Of a stretch of DNA of 64,000 bases, positions 11,261 to 22,790 are shown in pieces. Location of the stretch: contig NC_044574.1 of the NCBI RefSeq assembly GCF_901933205.1, positions 48,889,609-48,953,608 of the forward strand, read 5' to 3'. The notes below the pieces were generated by a model. It made no database searches, was not told the origin of the DNA, and saw nothing but the letters and a program-made list of their open reading frames with translations. The stretch is from Camarhynchus parvulus (Eukaryota > Chordata > Aves > Passeriformes > Thraupidae). The translations under genes were made by a program, and so were the position numbers. Within the stretch, counting starts at the first letter, position 1. Each line of letters starts with the position of its first letter.

Positions 11261-14204
11261 AAGCATTGTGTTACAGCTCTTCATTGTCAAGGTTTTATGC
11301 AGACACCACCTTGCACAGAGGATCTATGGATTCACATTTTTCCCCAGCCAGACAAATGCACATGAGGATGCACCTGCAATAAGCCCAAAAGACATCCCCA
11401 TCTGCCACAGAGCCATTATTCCTGTCTGTAGATCAGGTTCAGCATATGCATTTAGAGGAGGAAAACCATACCAGGGCACATGACAGAAATTTGGAGTGGG
11501 ATCAAATTACTCATTTCTCAGAACAGGCCGGCAAGGAACCCTAATTGCCAATGGGGTCTTGCTGGTGACTAGTGCCTTGCAGTCAAGGAAAAACTGCTTC
11601 CCTTCCATTTGTTTGCTTAAAGACCTTGGGAGTTCACTGGGTATGATTTGTGAGGACAGGTCTCCTGTGGTTTGCAGATATATGTACCAGAGGCACATCT
11701 ACCTCCAGATTATAATATTCATATTAAAATAGTAGAAGCTTTAGGTATGTATTGTGCATGCCTGAATTAAAGTCCACCAGCACCCACTCTTTTATCACAC
11801 AGGGTCCAGCTTTAGGGCAAAAATAGAAATGGACCCCAAGAGCTCGGACCCACTAGCATGCTTACTACCTAAAGTGGCAAGACACCTCTGTATAAAAGGA
11901 AAAAATAAATAAAATCAGCAAAACAGAGGAAAGCTGTCAAAAATGGCAAGCCCTTGGTAAATGCTTTCCACCACTTTTGAGAAAAGTTAATTTTTCCTAT
12001 TCCCTTCTGAGTGGACTCAGGCTCCAACCCTTCCTACCTTTTCCTTCTGCAATAATTACAGTTTTTCTGCATCTGCCTTCCTGGAGTAATTATCAGTTAA
12101 AGCCAGGTGACATCCCCTCTAAGAGCAACAGGCAGGCTTTGACTAAACTTGATTTTTATTTACTAGACATGGAAATAACTAGTTACAAAAAACACATGAG
12201 CATGTAATCCACTGATCCAAAGCAATTTTAAAAAAACTCAAATTTGTATTTTGTGTGATGTCAATGCCACACATCACTGCAGTGTGAGTATGGGTGTTCT
12301 TAAATGGATTTTTCTGGTTTAAGTCTGGTTTTGTTAACTTCATTGTTCAGAATTTTATGGTTTTGCTGTGTCTGTAGGTATTGGATTTTCAAGGCAGCTT
12401 GACTTCAATGATTATACTTGACCACATTTTCAAGGAATTTGAAAGAATTCCTCGAAAGAAAGCAAGAAAAATTACCTTGTTGGAAAAGCTGATTTGGGTA
12501 CAATAGGAGTGGTCATTTGAGAAGATTTCAGCAGGTTTCAGTTGTTGGTTTGTTTTTTTTTTTTGTGTGTTGCTTAAAGCAATCAGACACCCAGACATTC
12601 AGACATTTCTGGAAGAACTTTAGTCCCTCTGAAGCCAGAGTTTATCTACATGAAATCTGCTCTGCATCAGCTTGAACTGATTCAGAGGAGGCTGTGACTT
12701 GCTAAACGAGACAGGGCTCCAGTCCAACAAGGCTGGGACAGAGTGGCTGACAGGGTGGCACTCTGTGCCAGTGTATCTGAAATACATCTGTGCCTGGTTT
12801 GGGTGGCATGGGGATGCAGTTATCTGGAGCTACTGCTGCCTTCTGCTTTTTGTGATTTTAATGTGGCCAATCAGTGGGTTTGAAATAAAAGCTGAATATG
12901 AGCACTCTCAAACACAGAAATCAATCATATTAATAAAGGGCCCTGTTTCTGTTATTTATTGCTTCTTGCCCTCAGTTCCCTGAGATACTGAAAATATACA
13001 CAAACCCATTGCCTTCTGTGAACTAACAGAAATGGAAACACACTGTATAGCAAGCAAGTACATTGCTACAGCAGGGGAGGAGACAGCTTAAGGAGTGGCA
13101 TTTTTGGGCTTTTGATGCATTATCATACTGAGATTTTCACTAATTTGAGATTTTTATGGAGAAAATTGCCAAAATATCCAAGTCATAGTAGCAATATAAA
13201 GAGTCTGAAATATTTGGAGCCATCAAAACTACTGCTCTTCTCCTGAAGCGTTGCAGCTGAGAGCTCCGGTTACTGAGTCTGGCAACTGTTATGCAAAGTG
13301 CACCCCACAGGCACCAGGTCTGTGTTTCAGCACTCATGCTGCAAGGCAGAAGAGCTGCCTTTGGATGGGCTCTGTCTCGCCCCCACTGAAGCCGTGTGTA
13401 TCAGTAGGAACCTGGCATCCTGCTTGGCTCTTGACCACAAAGACTTTTCAGTGCTGGTCATCTTGGGTCTATAAATGTCCTTGGGAACTTGCCATGTCAA
13501 ACGATTGTAGGAAAAGGTCATGTCAGACTGACCAAATCATCTGCCTCTTCATCTCATCTTTCTCCTGTGTTTATCAGGTCATTTGAAGTCATCTGTCTAC
13601 TTAGTTGTCACTACATTGACTCTTTGCTATTAAGGATCATTAATATTGTAAGGGCCACGCACTGTCTGTGCAGCCCAGCAAATTATAAAAGACAAAACAG
13701 GTACCTCACAAGTCATGCACTCTGGAGAGAAACCAGAAGGCCCCTGTCAAAGCTGGAATTGAAAGTCACGCACTGGAAGCGGCAGTAACAAAGCACTTGT
13801 TTGGCTGTTGTGAGCACGATCTGCTAAGTCACACCCAAAAAGGGCTTTTAAATCAAAAGTGTAAATTCTGCACAGCCAGATTTGACTATGATTTCCATAT
13901 AATTTTTGGAAATGCAGATGGACCTGAAAATGGGATTGCAGTTTTATGGTCCTTTTTCTACCCCCTTAGAAATAAGAAATACTGCAGCCCATTGAATGTG
14001 GTGGACTTGCTGGACTCCAGCTACTGCATACTGCTGCCAGATAGGTATCCTGAGCCCAGTGGGCTACTCTGACACACTCAGAGATGAAGAAACTGCACTG
14101 TCCCAAAAGTGGGTGGCAGAAGTCACCTCTGTCCCTATGGCTTCCAGGAAGCCAGCTCTGTCCTTCAGACAGGAAGTCAAAGACTGTGGTAAGTGCTGAC
14201 TGTT
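11261..14204. other. Non-coding stretch, nothing recognised
   Basis: Unique-looking sequence. A short stretch at 13718-13735 would encode H-S-G-E-K-P in one frame, matching the linker between C2H2 zinc fingers, but no cysteine/histidine spacing surrounds it (see rejected items). TATAAAAGG occurs at 11891-11899 in A-rich sequence without other promoter signals. Confidence 0.55.
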
Positions 14205-14420
14205 TGGTCTGTAATTAAAAGAAAGGTACTTACAAGGACCTATTAATATCCTTTATGATCTCCCCCAGGATCATTTAACTGACTAATTTGGACAGCCTAG
14301 ACAACAAATGAGGATCGGTCTCCTCTCTTTCTACAACTCTGTAAACATAATCCTTGATTGATTGGCCTCTAATATGTCAGACCTAAATGAAAAATTAATT
14401 AGATTGGCTGCGACCCTGAA
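14205..14420. promoter_or_regulatory. Enhancer-like block (composition only)
   Basis: Contains TAATTA at 14212-14217, TGATTGATTGG at 14355-14365 (PBX/HOX-like TGATTGAT joined to an inverted CCAAT), TTAATTAG at 14395-14402 and a second ATTGG at 14404-14408. Clustered homeodomain and TALE-type words in CpG-poor sequence without long open frames are typical of developmental enhancers. Conservation and activity are untested, so this is a composition-based suggestion. Confidence 0.3.
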
Positions 14421-17400
14421 GTGAGCATTTTACCACTTTGTTGTTTTGTACATTTGATCCTTTCTTCTTTGATTTATGGGCAAATGAGAAAGGGGAGAGA
14501 AAAAAGAGGAGGAAAAAGAGGTTTGTTCTTGATGTTCCTTGGAGTCAGATGAGTTTATTGAAAACTGAGCTCTGCTTGGCCAATAAGCAAAATGAGCTGC
14601 AGCAGCAGTTCCCTACTGGCACATACCATACAAGTAAGAAGGTCCAAAGGGAGCTGCTCCTCTCCAAAAAACTATGCCTTTAAGGAAAGCCCCCACATTG
14701 GTTTTAGCAATCTAGATTTTCCCTGGTTGTCCATGTCCCAGTTTGCATGGACCTTTTCTGCAATGAATTTTTTTCCTCCTGAAATAATGGGGCCATTATT
14801 TGGATATGCCTTTGGAAAGGCCAGTAAAAATATGTTTTGTTGGAGATAGTAAGAATTGCCACTGCTGATTTTCACAAGAAGTGCTGGAGGCTTGTGAGTG
14901 CCAGCTAATATGATGCTGGTCTGTCTTGGAAAAATCTTTTGACTTTGTGAAACATGGTGACTGTCATGTGTTTAGCTAGTGTTTTGATGTGGCAGTATTC
15001 AACAGTCTCAAAGGGTGAAGCATACCTCACAGTGAAAAATAAACCAAATGCTTTCCAGGTCTGTAAAGTAATGTAGCATTCAGAGCAGAGTTAGATGATA
15101 CAAAATAAATTAAAAAAAGGACCAACACAGTGAAGAGTGGAAACAAAAATTTGACACATCCAGGGGTGAGTAGCAAGGGCAAGTGAAGAGCATGTTGTTA
15201 ATCAGAGCTGAATTTTTGCCAAAGCCTGAGGCCCAGAAAAGCAACTGAAAAAAGTAGCAGTATATTAAACACAAACCAGTCTCATGGCCAGGAGGAAATA
15301 ATGCGACTCTAAAGTGAGGCACAGTTGAAATAAGAAACTTTTATGTTATTTAAAGAGTTATTAAAAGTGAGAGCAGAAATTAAATTGAATTCCGGAGAGC
15401 GGTTATAGGGGCAGATATATAGAAAATTTTGCCTTAGCATGGCTTTTTTCTGAAAAGGAAAACATTTGGATCAGGTTTGAAAAATATTTTTTTTTAAATA
15501 ATGGGAAAAACCCTCCTATTTGAAAGAAAATATTTTGATATAAACAGTGGCCGATTTCAAGAAAGCTTTTATTAAAGTAGCAAAAGCAAAATTAAGAAAA
15601 ATTAAGAAAAAAGAAAAAGCAAAATTAAAGTATCATGTGGATGTGATGTCTCTTTGCTGCTTCCAGAGAGCTCTTCATCAGCTGTCCAGACACAGGAGAC
15701 TGATAAATAGGACACTCATGCTGGGTGTCCTTGACTTTCTTGACTTGACACCCTTGACTTCCTGCTCAGAAAATGCTTTCTTTACAAGCCATCTCTTCTG
15801 CTTTCTTCCTCTCTCTCTTTCCTTTCTTGATTTGACAGGATTCAGCCCCAAAGAACTACCCTGAAAACTAGTCTGTGTGGTTTTGAGGTAGAAACTGCAT
15901 TGTGTGTCTGTGTGCAACATTTTAAAATATATTTTAAAAAACGTTTGATTATTCCATTTTCACCTGACTGGATGGGGAACACACAGAATTCAGATTTTTC
16001 CATTTCCAAGTCAAAACCTCCAGGATTAAGTCAGGCAGAGGAAGGACTTCTGCCAGGATTTCAGCAATCCTTGCACTGATTAATTAGAAGACTAGTGCCA
16101 GCTCAGGGGACTCTACCTCCCATCTTGTAATGAAACCTTCAGAAGAGCCCTCTATTTTTATCTGCCACAAAAGCAAACTTACAGCCATGGTGCTTTTTCA
16201 CTAAATGAACGTGCAGGTTTATCTCCAGCTGGTGCATGGGGCAAGCCAGGCTCGCTCTCAAGACAAGCTGGAAAAAGCTCAAACTTCAAGCAGTGGTAAT
16301 GTCTATGGGGCAGGTCTGCAACTGCAGGAAGAGAGGCTGCTTTAGCACGCCCAGGTTGAGGGAATGTGCATCCAGTAGTTTGGGAAGCGTTCATGGTGTG
16401 GCTTGGACAATGAAGCCTGAGATTTCTAGTCCTAAAAGGAATTTTCCTGTGGATGCAGGCACATGGCGCTGTGTTTCATGTGTAGCATATAGCTTGTCTG
16501 ATAGTCAGCTATATCTGATAGTCCGTTTGGTCATCTCTGAAAAGGATAATTTCTGCTCCTCTTACCCTAGTGAGAGTCTTCCTTCCACTCTGGTGGAAAA
16601 AAAAAGAAAAACCATGGCACAATCAGACTCCTGTCCCAACTTCAGTGCACCTTTTCACCTGGGATTTTTTTTGCCCTACAATGTCATGGTGAATTTCTTG
16701 GGACTATTTACAGGTTTTCTATGGGCTTCTCCACTTTATTTCCTAATGGTGATCTTTGGCAGCTGGGAATGAGACCAAACTGGGAAAAGGTGTCTGTTTT
16801 GCCCAAAGCCATTTTTGTGCTCAACAAAGATGATACCTTACCTAAAATGGTACAGTATGAACATGCTCCATGTGACCATAAGACCAAAAAAAGCATAAGC
16901 ATGGGCATTACTGTGTATTTTCTCATTATAGATTTCAGATTCAGATCCCCTTGACTTTTATAAAAAATTCTACTATTTCCAAGGAAACAGTATCTGAGAA
17001 ATTAATTATAGCAGGTTCTGCCCTGGAAAGGAAAGGCCTACCTGTGGTAAGGATATCAAATCCACAGCATGGCTGGATCAGGAAAGCAAAATATGCACAG
17101 CACGTTGGGCACTAGAGGTTTGGTGGCTGTGGGCCTGAGCTTATAATTGCTGCTGTGTTGGGTGGGATTTTCCAAGGAACTTATGAGCCGTGTGTCTCTG
17201 ACATCTGGCTACTGAACACCCCTTCATCTTCTCTGTGGCTGCAGTAACAATTCTGAAATTTGTCTGTATCATAAACAAGCAAAGGTAATAGCACATCTCC
17301 TTAACAGGATATATGTGCACCATATACAGGCTTTGCCACTTACGTATCTCTGGTCAGCTTTTTTCCTAAGATCTTCATCAGTTTCTGACCCAACCTTTCA

Positions 17401-17423
17401 GACTTCCTTTTATGTGTAAATTA
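14421..17423. other. Non-coding stretch with purine and pyrimidine tracts
   Basis: Holds an uninterrupted 37-base polypurine tract at 14485-14521, an A-rich imperfect repeat at 15583-15628 (the word AAAGCAAAATTAA recurs with a 33-base period) and three CTTGACT words at 15730-15759. The longest open frame of the window (plus, 16236-16772, 178 codons) lies here. Its translation has no domain, no compositional constraint and no splice support, so I treat it as chance. Confidence 0.55.
14485..14521 (+). repeat. Polypurine tract
   Basis: Thirty-seven consecutive A/G bases. Long purine runs of this sort can adopt non-B structure, but this one lacks mirror symmetry and is probably ordinary low-complexity DNA. 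Confidence 0.85.
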
Positions 17424-17556
17424 ATGATATCTCAGTTGTTTGGAGTATGGTGTTTATAGTGTGAAAGTCATGGGTTTGATCCCCATATGGGTTATTCACT
17501 TAAAGTCTTGACTCAATGATCATTGTGGATCCCTTGCAACTCAGAATATTCTCTGA
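17424..17556 (+). mobile_element. SINE fossil, TguSINE1-type (tRNA head, CR1 tail)
   Basis: The 5' part resembles a tRNA-Ile-like gene: a box A-like TATCTCAGTTG at 17428-17438 and a box B-like GGTTTGATCC at 17473-17482, which is GGTTCGATCC with a decayed CpG. After it come CCATATGGG, ATTCACTTAA, ATGATCATTGTGGATCCCTT and AACTCAGAATATTCTCTGA, the tail such SINEs share with the 3' end of a CR1 LINE, which supplies the reverse transcriptase. From memory of the family this is TguSINE1, known from passerine birds. The copy has many substitutions, lacks the extreme 5' end and the terminal 8-mer repeats, and shows no clear target-site duplication. It is certainly inactive. It is the strongest clue to the host lineage. 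Confidence 0.88.
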
Positions 17557-18169
17557 AGCTGTAATTTTGGTGATTTTTTCCTATGAAAATTCTATGGGAG
17601 ATATTCTTTGGAGCAGAACAGAGAGCCCAACTAGCAGTGTCCATGACTCCTGCTCCCCTGTTGCAGACTGATACCACTGCATTGCTATCTGAGACGGGAA
17701 GAGCTACTGCTAAAAAACTCACTGTGTGAATAGCTTTAAACTTTAAATTTTCAGTAAAAACCACTGACATTTTAATTTTCTACAGATGCTTATTTTCTTT
17801 AAGCTTTCATTTTCTGCAGATTGTCTTGGGGGAAAAATGCTTTACATAATCTCTTTTTCTGCTTTTGGATGCTTGACCCTATCTCTGGAGCAAATACAGG
17901 TAGGGAGAAGAAATTGTGATGCGACTTTCAAATACATACATTTAAGAATCTACCGCCGAGACTTCTTTTATAAGTTTTTGGATATCATCAAATAAAGCCA
18001 TTAATTTCTGACAAGGATTAAAATGAAAAATCTTTGAAGTCAGAAAATTGTCCTGGTGAGTTAGCTCTGTAAGAATGGAATGGCTTGGGTTTTTTCTTTT
18101 TTTTCCTCTCCTTACAAATAGGAAAATGATATGTTGTAACTTTAATCTGATCAGATCAGTGTCTGAAAA
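17557..18169. other. Non-coding stretch, nothing recognised
   Basis: Unique sequence between two retroposon fossils, with pyrimidine-rich runs at about 18089-18114. No gene or further repeat seen. Confidence 0.55.
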
Positions 18170-18246
18170 CTCAGGGTGAAATATTATCCCTCTTAAAGTC
18201 AGTGTGAAAGTCCCCACCGATTTCAGTAGAGTTATGATAAATCCTT
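18170..18246. mobile_element. Ancient CR1/L3-like 3'-end fossil
   Basis: The order of words here (CAGGGTGAAAT, then AAAGTCAGTGTGAAAGTCCC, then GATTTCAGTAGAGTTATGAT) follows a motif widespread in reptile and bird genomes, in which GGTGAAATCCTGGCCCC-like sequence is followed by AAGTCAATGG and TTCAGTGGGG words. I associate that motif with old CR1-type LINE 3' ends, from memory. The copy is heavily diverged, so the match is a pattern judgement; it may instead belong to an ancient SINE sharing that tail. It is older than the nearby SINE judging by divergence. Confidence 0.45.
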
Positions 18247-21170
18247 GTGGAAAATGACACATCGCATTACAGTATTCTCAACTACTTTTTTTTTTTTCCC
18301 TAAGTAATATATCTTGTGAGTCATATACCTGGTGCTTTCTCTCTTCTCAAAAAAATACAGCTTTCCATGAGAAAGCCAGATATGGTGATCCTTTATGTCT
18401 TGTAGTTGAAAGTACTTCTATAATCTTTAACATTACTACTATGCAGTACAAGGTGTGGAAACAATTTCCTCACTTCCATCTCAGAAATATGTTGGCATCA
18501 GGAATGTTGGTTCAAGTAATAATAATCAAAGGGCTGGTTATTCAGCTGGTATTCCTGTTGATGTTATTAAAACCATTCCTGAGCTGGTGGTTTATGTCTT
18601 GCTGGATGGAGCAAACAAAGTTCCTGCTTCAGGCTTAGAAAGGTCAGATGGAATAGTCCACAGATTTGGGTTAGAGGCACAAATGAGACAGGGTCACATT
18701 AGTGGTGACAGCCTTCAAGAGGAGCTTTATTCTTTCCTATTAGCTCCAACACAAGCAAATTATAACTGCCTCTCTGCTGTCTGTGTAGGGTGATACTGTA
18801 CCCAAAGGACAGAGGGGGAAATATTAGTAGCCTGCCATTTCAGACCTCTTTAGGTCTTCAGAGGAGCTCAGCGTCAATCAGTCACCATGATGAGCACCAG
18901 GAACTGTAAGGACCCAGTATTAAGATACACAAGCTTCAAAATGGAGACAGAGCTCATTTAGGAACACTTCTCTGACTCCTGTTTTGACCTCATTTAGAAA
19001 GCTGTCCCTTTAACTGCAAATTTTTGGCTTGCACATTGATCTGATTATTTCAACCAATATCTTCTATGATGCAGCTCAGTTACGTTACTTGTTCCAGGTT
19101 TCCATTTTGCTTCTCTCTGAGTTTATTTTATTACAGGGAATGATACAGCCCAGAGGATTTTTCTTCATATCAAAGTTGCCAGTATTTTCCCCATAAAATG
19201 TAGTCTGTATGTGATGGAAGTAGGCTCAGCCTACAAGGGAAATATTCTGAAGCAATATCAGTGTTACAAATCTCTCATTGGTCTGGAATTGTGTAGCACC
19301 CAATGGTGAAAACGTCCTCATGAATAGTTTACTCTGAATTTACCAAATTCTTTTCAATGTCAATGAAGCTGCTGTAATGTAATATGCCTAAGAGTTTACA
19401 GAATGGGATTTTAGGCTTTTATTTAGCATAGCACTTGAGCATGTGCTTAAATTAGGAATTATGTTTGTGTTCAAGGTGAAGCATGTACTTTTCGTTGCCA
19501 AACCAGGATGCTTTTTAGTTGCTTTCCTGTTTCAGAGGCCTCTTTCTCAATTAAGGCCAGGTAGCTGGGCTTTTCTGCCTGCTGGAGCCTGTCTATATTT
19601 AATAAGTCTCCTGGCAAGTGGGGCTTTAAGCTCAAGTTGTAGAAATGTGAATTGCAGCTTGGAATTTGCAAATAACAACTGATGACAGTTATGAGAATGG
19701 AGTAAATTGTCAGTGCATTAACTTACTATTAGCTCATTTCATCAGTTTCAGGTCACTCTGTGTGACTGTGCTGAGGGCTGACTTTGACAAGCTGCGTTTC
19801 TGGTCAGTGCCCAATGTGCTGCTTAAAATGGATTTTGGTTTTCCATCCTGATTTTCCTCACCCTGTTAGTGGATTGGGGCTGTTTGGAGCCTTACTGTTA
19901 AAGATAATTTCTTGAAAATTCACAGAATGGAAGAGTTGAATTAGTAGCCTGACCTGCCAGTCAGATACCCCACGCTTTTTGCAGACTAGTCATGCATATG
20001 CACCCTTAACTCTCTTGCCTTTACTTGAAAATAAGGAGCTGGGGGTGCCAGTCTTGTAAAATGAAGTAATTTTGCCTTCTAAAGAAGCCAATAATGAGGG
20101 GAGGGAAAGTAATCACTGAGGGACTGCGAAGGCTTAATCTACAAAACGTCCTGCTTCATTTTGATATCTTACCTGTTTTTAAAATGCTTAAATAATATCC
20201 CAAGTAATTTTCAGACAGGATTTTTTAAGTTGTAAAAAGTCAATTGCCTTGACCTACTGTTGCTCTTGCTCATTGCCAACAATTCTTAGAGGAACTTCAC
20301 CTGGATTATTTTTTAAATTGTTGTCAAGATGCCAAGAATTGAATATCTTGCTGAATTATTTCATACCCTCATCACTTGTCTTATTCTGATAACTTCTGTT
20401 CCTGATTCAGAGTAACTATCTTATGTTCCATGTGAAGAAATTAGATTTTTTTTTTCTAAGATGGAAGACATTTTGGGTGATACAATCTTTTGAGGGAGGG
20501 GGTGCAGAAATGGGGAGCACCTCCCTTGAGGGATGACGAGCAGATGGTTTCTCTCCAGCAGGCCTCCTTGGGGCCCATATGCTGGAATAAGATGCCATCA
20601 GTCAACCAGCCTTGTTCTGTCACGTGTTTTTACTATGAGAGGTTGCAGCCTTCCATCAGATAATGCTCAGCGTATCCCCCATTCTTGATCCCAATTTTTT
20701 AAGACTGGATTTTTTAAAAAGCAGTTCACCCATTTTGCTGGGCTTGGTGCCTGACCCTTGTCCCATGTGACTGCCAGAGGTGATCTGATGCACCTGGGAG
20801 AGGAAATGGAAATGGGCTGGCTCTGTGCCTTGGTTGGTGAGCTTTTCTGTGGGCCTGCTGTGCTCAGCCCACGTGTGTGAGAGCACGTGGCAGCTTGCGC
20901 AGATGCAGTGCAGCACCAGTTCCCGGAGTTTGGGGCACCCGAAATATGGGCGAGGGGAAGGCAGCCAGTGCAAGCTGGGTACCAGTCCATTGACTTACCT
21001 AGAAGGACTAACAGATGAAAATATATGCAAATTCTGAGTGTAATCACTGGCCTGATATGTCATGTTTACTTAGTGGATAAGAAGAGGAGAATATAGCACT
21101 AAGGACAACTGCAATATAGTCATTGAGTACTTCAGCTTGAGAGATTTTTCCAGTGGTAATTAACATATTT
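18247..21170. other. Non-coding stretch, nothing recognised
   Basis: Unique-looking sequence. A run of pyrimidines (18284-18300) and a few ATTA-rich patches, for instance 19370-19450, are the only texture. The 112-codon plus frame at 18455-18793 has no domain. A short CACAGAATGG word at about 19921 resembles a CR1 end but does not extend. Confidence 0.5.
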
Positions 21171-21560
21171 AACTTATTTCTAAAGATTTACAAACATTAA
21201 ATGCCACTAAGCATTCCATGCCACGAATGTCAAAGAAGCTGATGTAACTTTGGGAGCATATATTTCATCCATCATAGCACTCCTGTCACTTAAATGGCAC
21301 TCAATCCACTTAAAATTGCAGTGATTATGGAAGAGCATCAAGTTTCATCAGCAGTGATTACGCTGTGATTATCACACATACACTTCTTAGGGCTTCTTCT
21401 GCTCTTATGCAGCTGCCAGTTTGCAAATACATATTGGGGAAGAGTCTTTGGGGCTCTGTAGATAAACCTGGCATTTCCATTCCATCAGTCAGTCTTTTCA
21501 GTGTGTTAATTTGCACTTTGGGCAGAGAAATTTAACTCTTAAGAGTGATTTGGAACAGGA
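21171..21560. promoter_or_regulatory. Enhancer-like block with phased TGATTA repeats
   Basis: The ten-base word GCAGTGATTA occurs exactly at 21318-21327 and 21351-21360, and a third copy of its core GTGATTA lies at 21365-21371. The core start points are 33 and 11 bases apart, close to three and one helical turns. The third core sits in a quasi-palindrome, GTGATTATCAC (21365-21375). TTTGCAAAT, an octamer-like palindrome, is at 21420-21428. The block is CpG-poor and free of long frames. Homeodomain (for example PITX/OTX-like, core TAATC) binding is inferred, not shown. Confidence 0.35.
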
Positions 21561-22519
21561 AAGAAGTTGAAGTCTCAGTGAAGACCTTCTCCAGCTGCAG
21601 AGGACTATACTGGTATGGAGGTTTTGATTAGCCACTTTGCCTGACTTTCTCTCATCAATCTACTGACACCCTTTAGAGGTAGTGAACCACCTTTGCCGGG
21701 CAGAAGGATGGAGATGTAAGTAATTTTCTCTTTGTAGAAAAGTAGGGAGGAATCTCTTCATTCCCCTGTTTACAACTCATATGCCTGACTTAACCAAAAA
21801 TTTTAGGCTGTGTATTTCCTCGGGAAGAAAATAGCAGAGAGAGATGAAAATGGAAAGCCCAATCCAGACTCAAGTTGCTGTCAGTGGAAGAATTTCTGCG
21901 GGTGCCACTGATCTTTAGATTTGAAGAAGAAAGTGTAGGAAGTGGGGGAGAGGACAGGAAAAACAGTTCATTGTGGCCAAAATGCATTTCCCATGAAGTT
22001 GGTAATAAAGCTAAAGCACAGGAGAAAATATGCTACTTTTTTTTTTTTTTTAATATTACTGTAGCTTTAGGAGCCAAGTTTCCAAAAGGACTCAGCTTCC
22101 TGCAATTCCTCCTGAGAAGAGCAGTGAAGCTCCTTTGAAAGTATGAATTTCATACAACATCTGTGTCTGATGTACTCCCTTCCATCTGCCTGTCTTTTTG
22201 TATTTGCCTTCCATACTGTAGCAAACACTTTGAGCAGCAGGAATTCTCTCTCAAAGAGTGGGAAGTAAGCAAATATAACACCACATTTGCAAAAAAGCAA
22301 ACCATTCACTTCTAAATCCCACCACTGCACACAGAGCCCAGGAGTCAGGTACACAATATTCTGGCTGCTGGCTTACTAAGCCCTCCCTAGTTTTTTCCCC
22401 ATTATTTCTGAGGAGCACAGGTCAGTTCTGTGATTTGCAGCCTGGTTGCTTGAAGGATTCCACTGGCAGCAGTCTGGACTTTCTGAGCAGACTTTGCCAC
22501 TTGGTCCAGCCCTGCAGGG
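21561..22519. other. Non-coding stretch with a 15-T run
   Basis: Unique sequence with a 15-base T run at 22037-22051. The short frames on either side show no domain. No datable repeat is adjacent to the T run. Confidence 0.55.
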
Positions 22520-22790
22520 GACAAGAGTCCGTGTCAGCTGTCAAATAAGTGAATTTATAAGGCAGTAATCCATGTGTGATGAGCACTGGCTGATCTGCCT
22601 TGCTTTGATTATTTTTTGCTATTCAATATCTCCAGCTGCTTGCAAACAATCTGTGCACTCAAACTGAACCAATAAAGCCTTTCAAAAATTCAATCTATAT
22701 ATATACCTGCGCATTAAACTTAAGCAGAGCAGGCTGACTTTTCTAGAAAATATATTGTCTGGGAAAATATTTACTTGAACTGACGCTTGA
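22520..22790. promoter_or_regulatory. Enhancer-like block (composition only)
   Basis: CpG-poor, AT-leaning sequence with TGATTATT, AACAATCTG, ATTCAATAT, ACCAATAAAG and TATATATATA words. It resembles conserved non-coding DNA in texture, but no test of conservation was possible. Confidence 0.2.

Noticed and set aside
11891..11899. TATAAAAGG as a promoter
   Set aside because: Embedded in A-rich sequence with no initiator, GC-rich flank or downstream reading frame.
13718..13735. H-S-G-E-K-P codons resembling a C2H2 zinc-finger linker
   Set aside because: Only the six-residue linker fits. No cysteine pair or histidine spacing surrounds it in that frame, which closes soon after, and no second finger repeat is present.
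16236..16772. Longest open frame, 178 codons, plus strand
   Set aside because: No domain, odd composition, no splice or promoter support, and a length compatible with the longest chance frame in 64 kb.
19921..19960. CACAGAATGG start resembling a CR1 3' end
   Set aside because: The similarity ends after about ten bases; the expected following CR1 words are absent.
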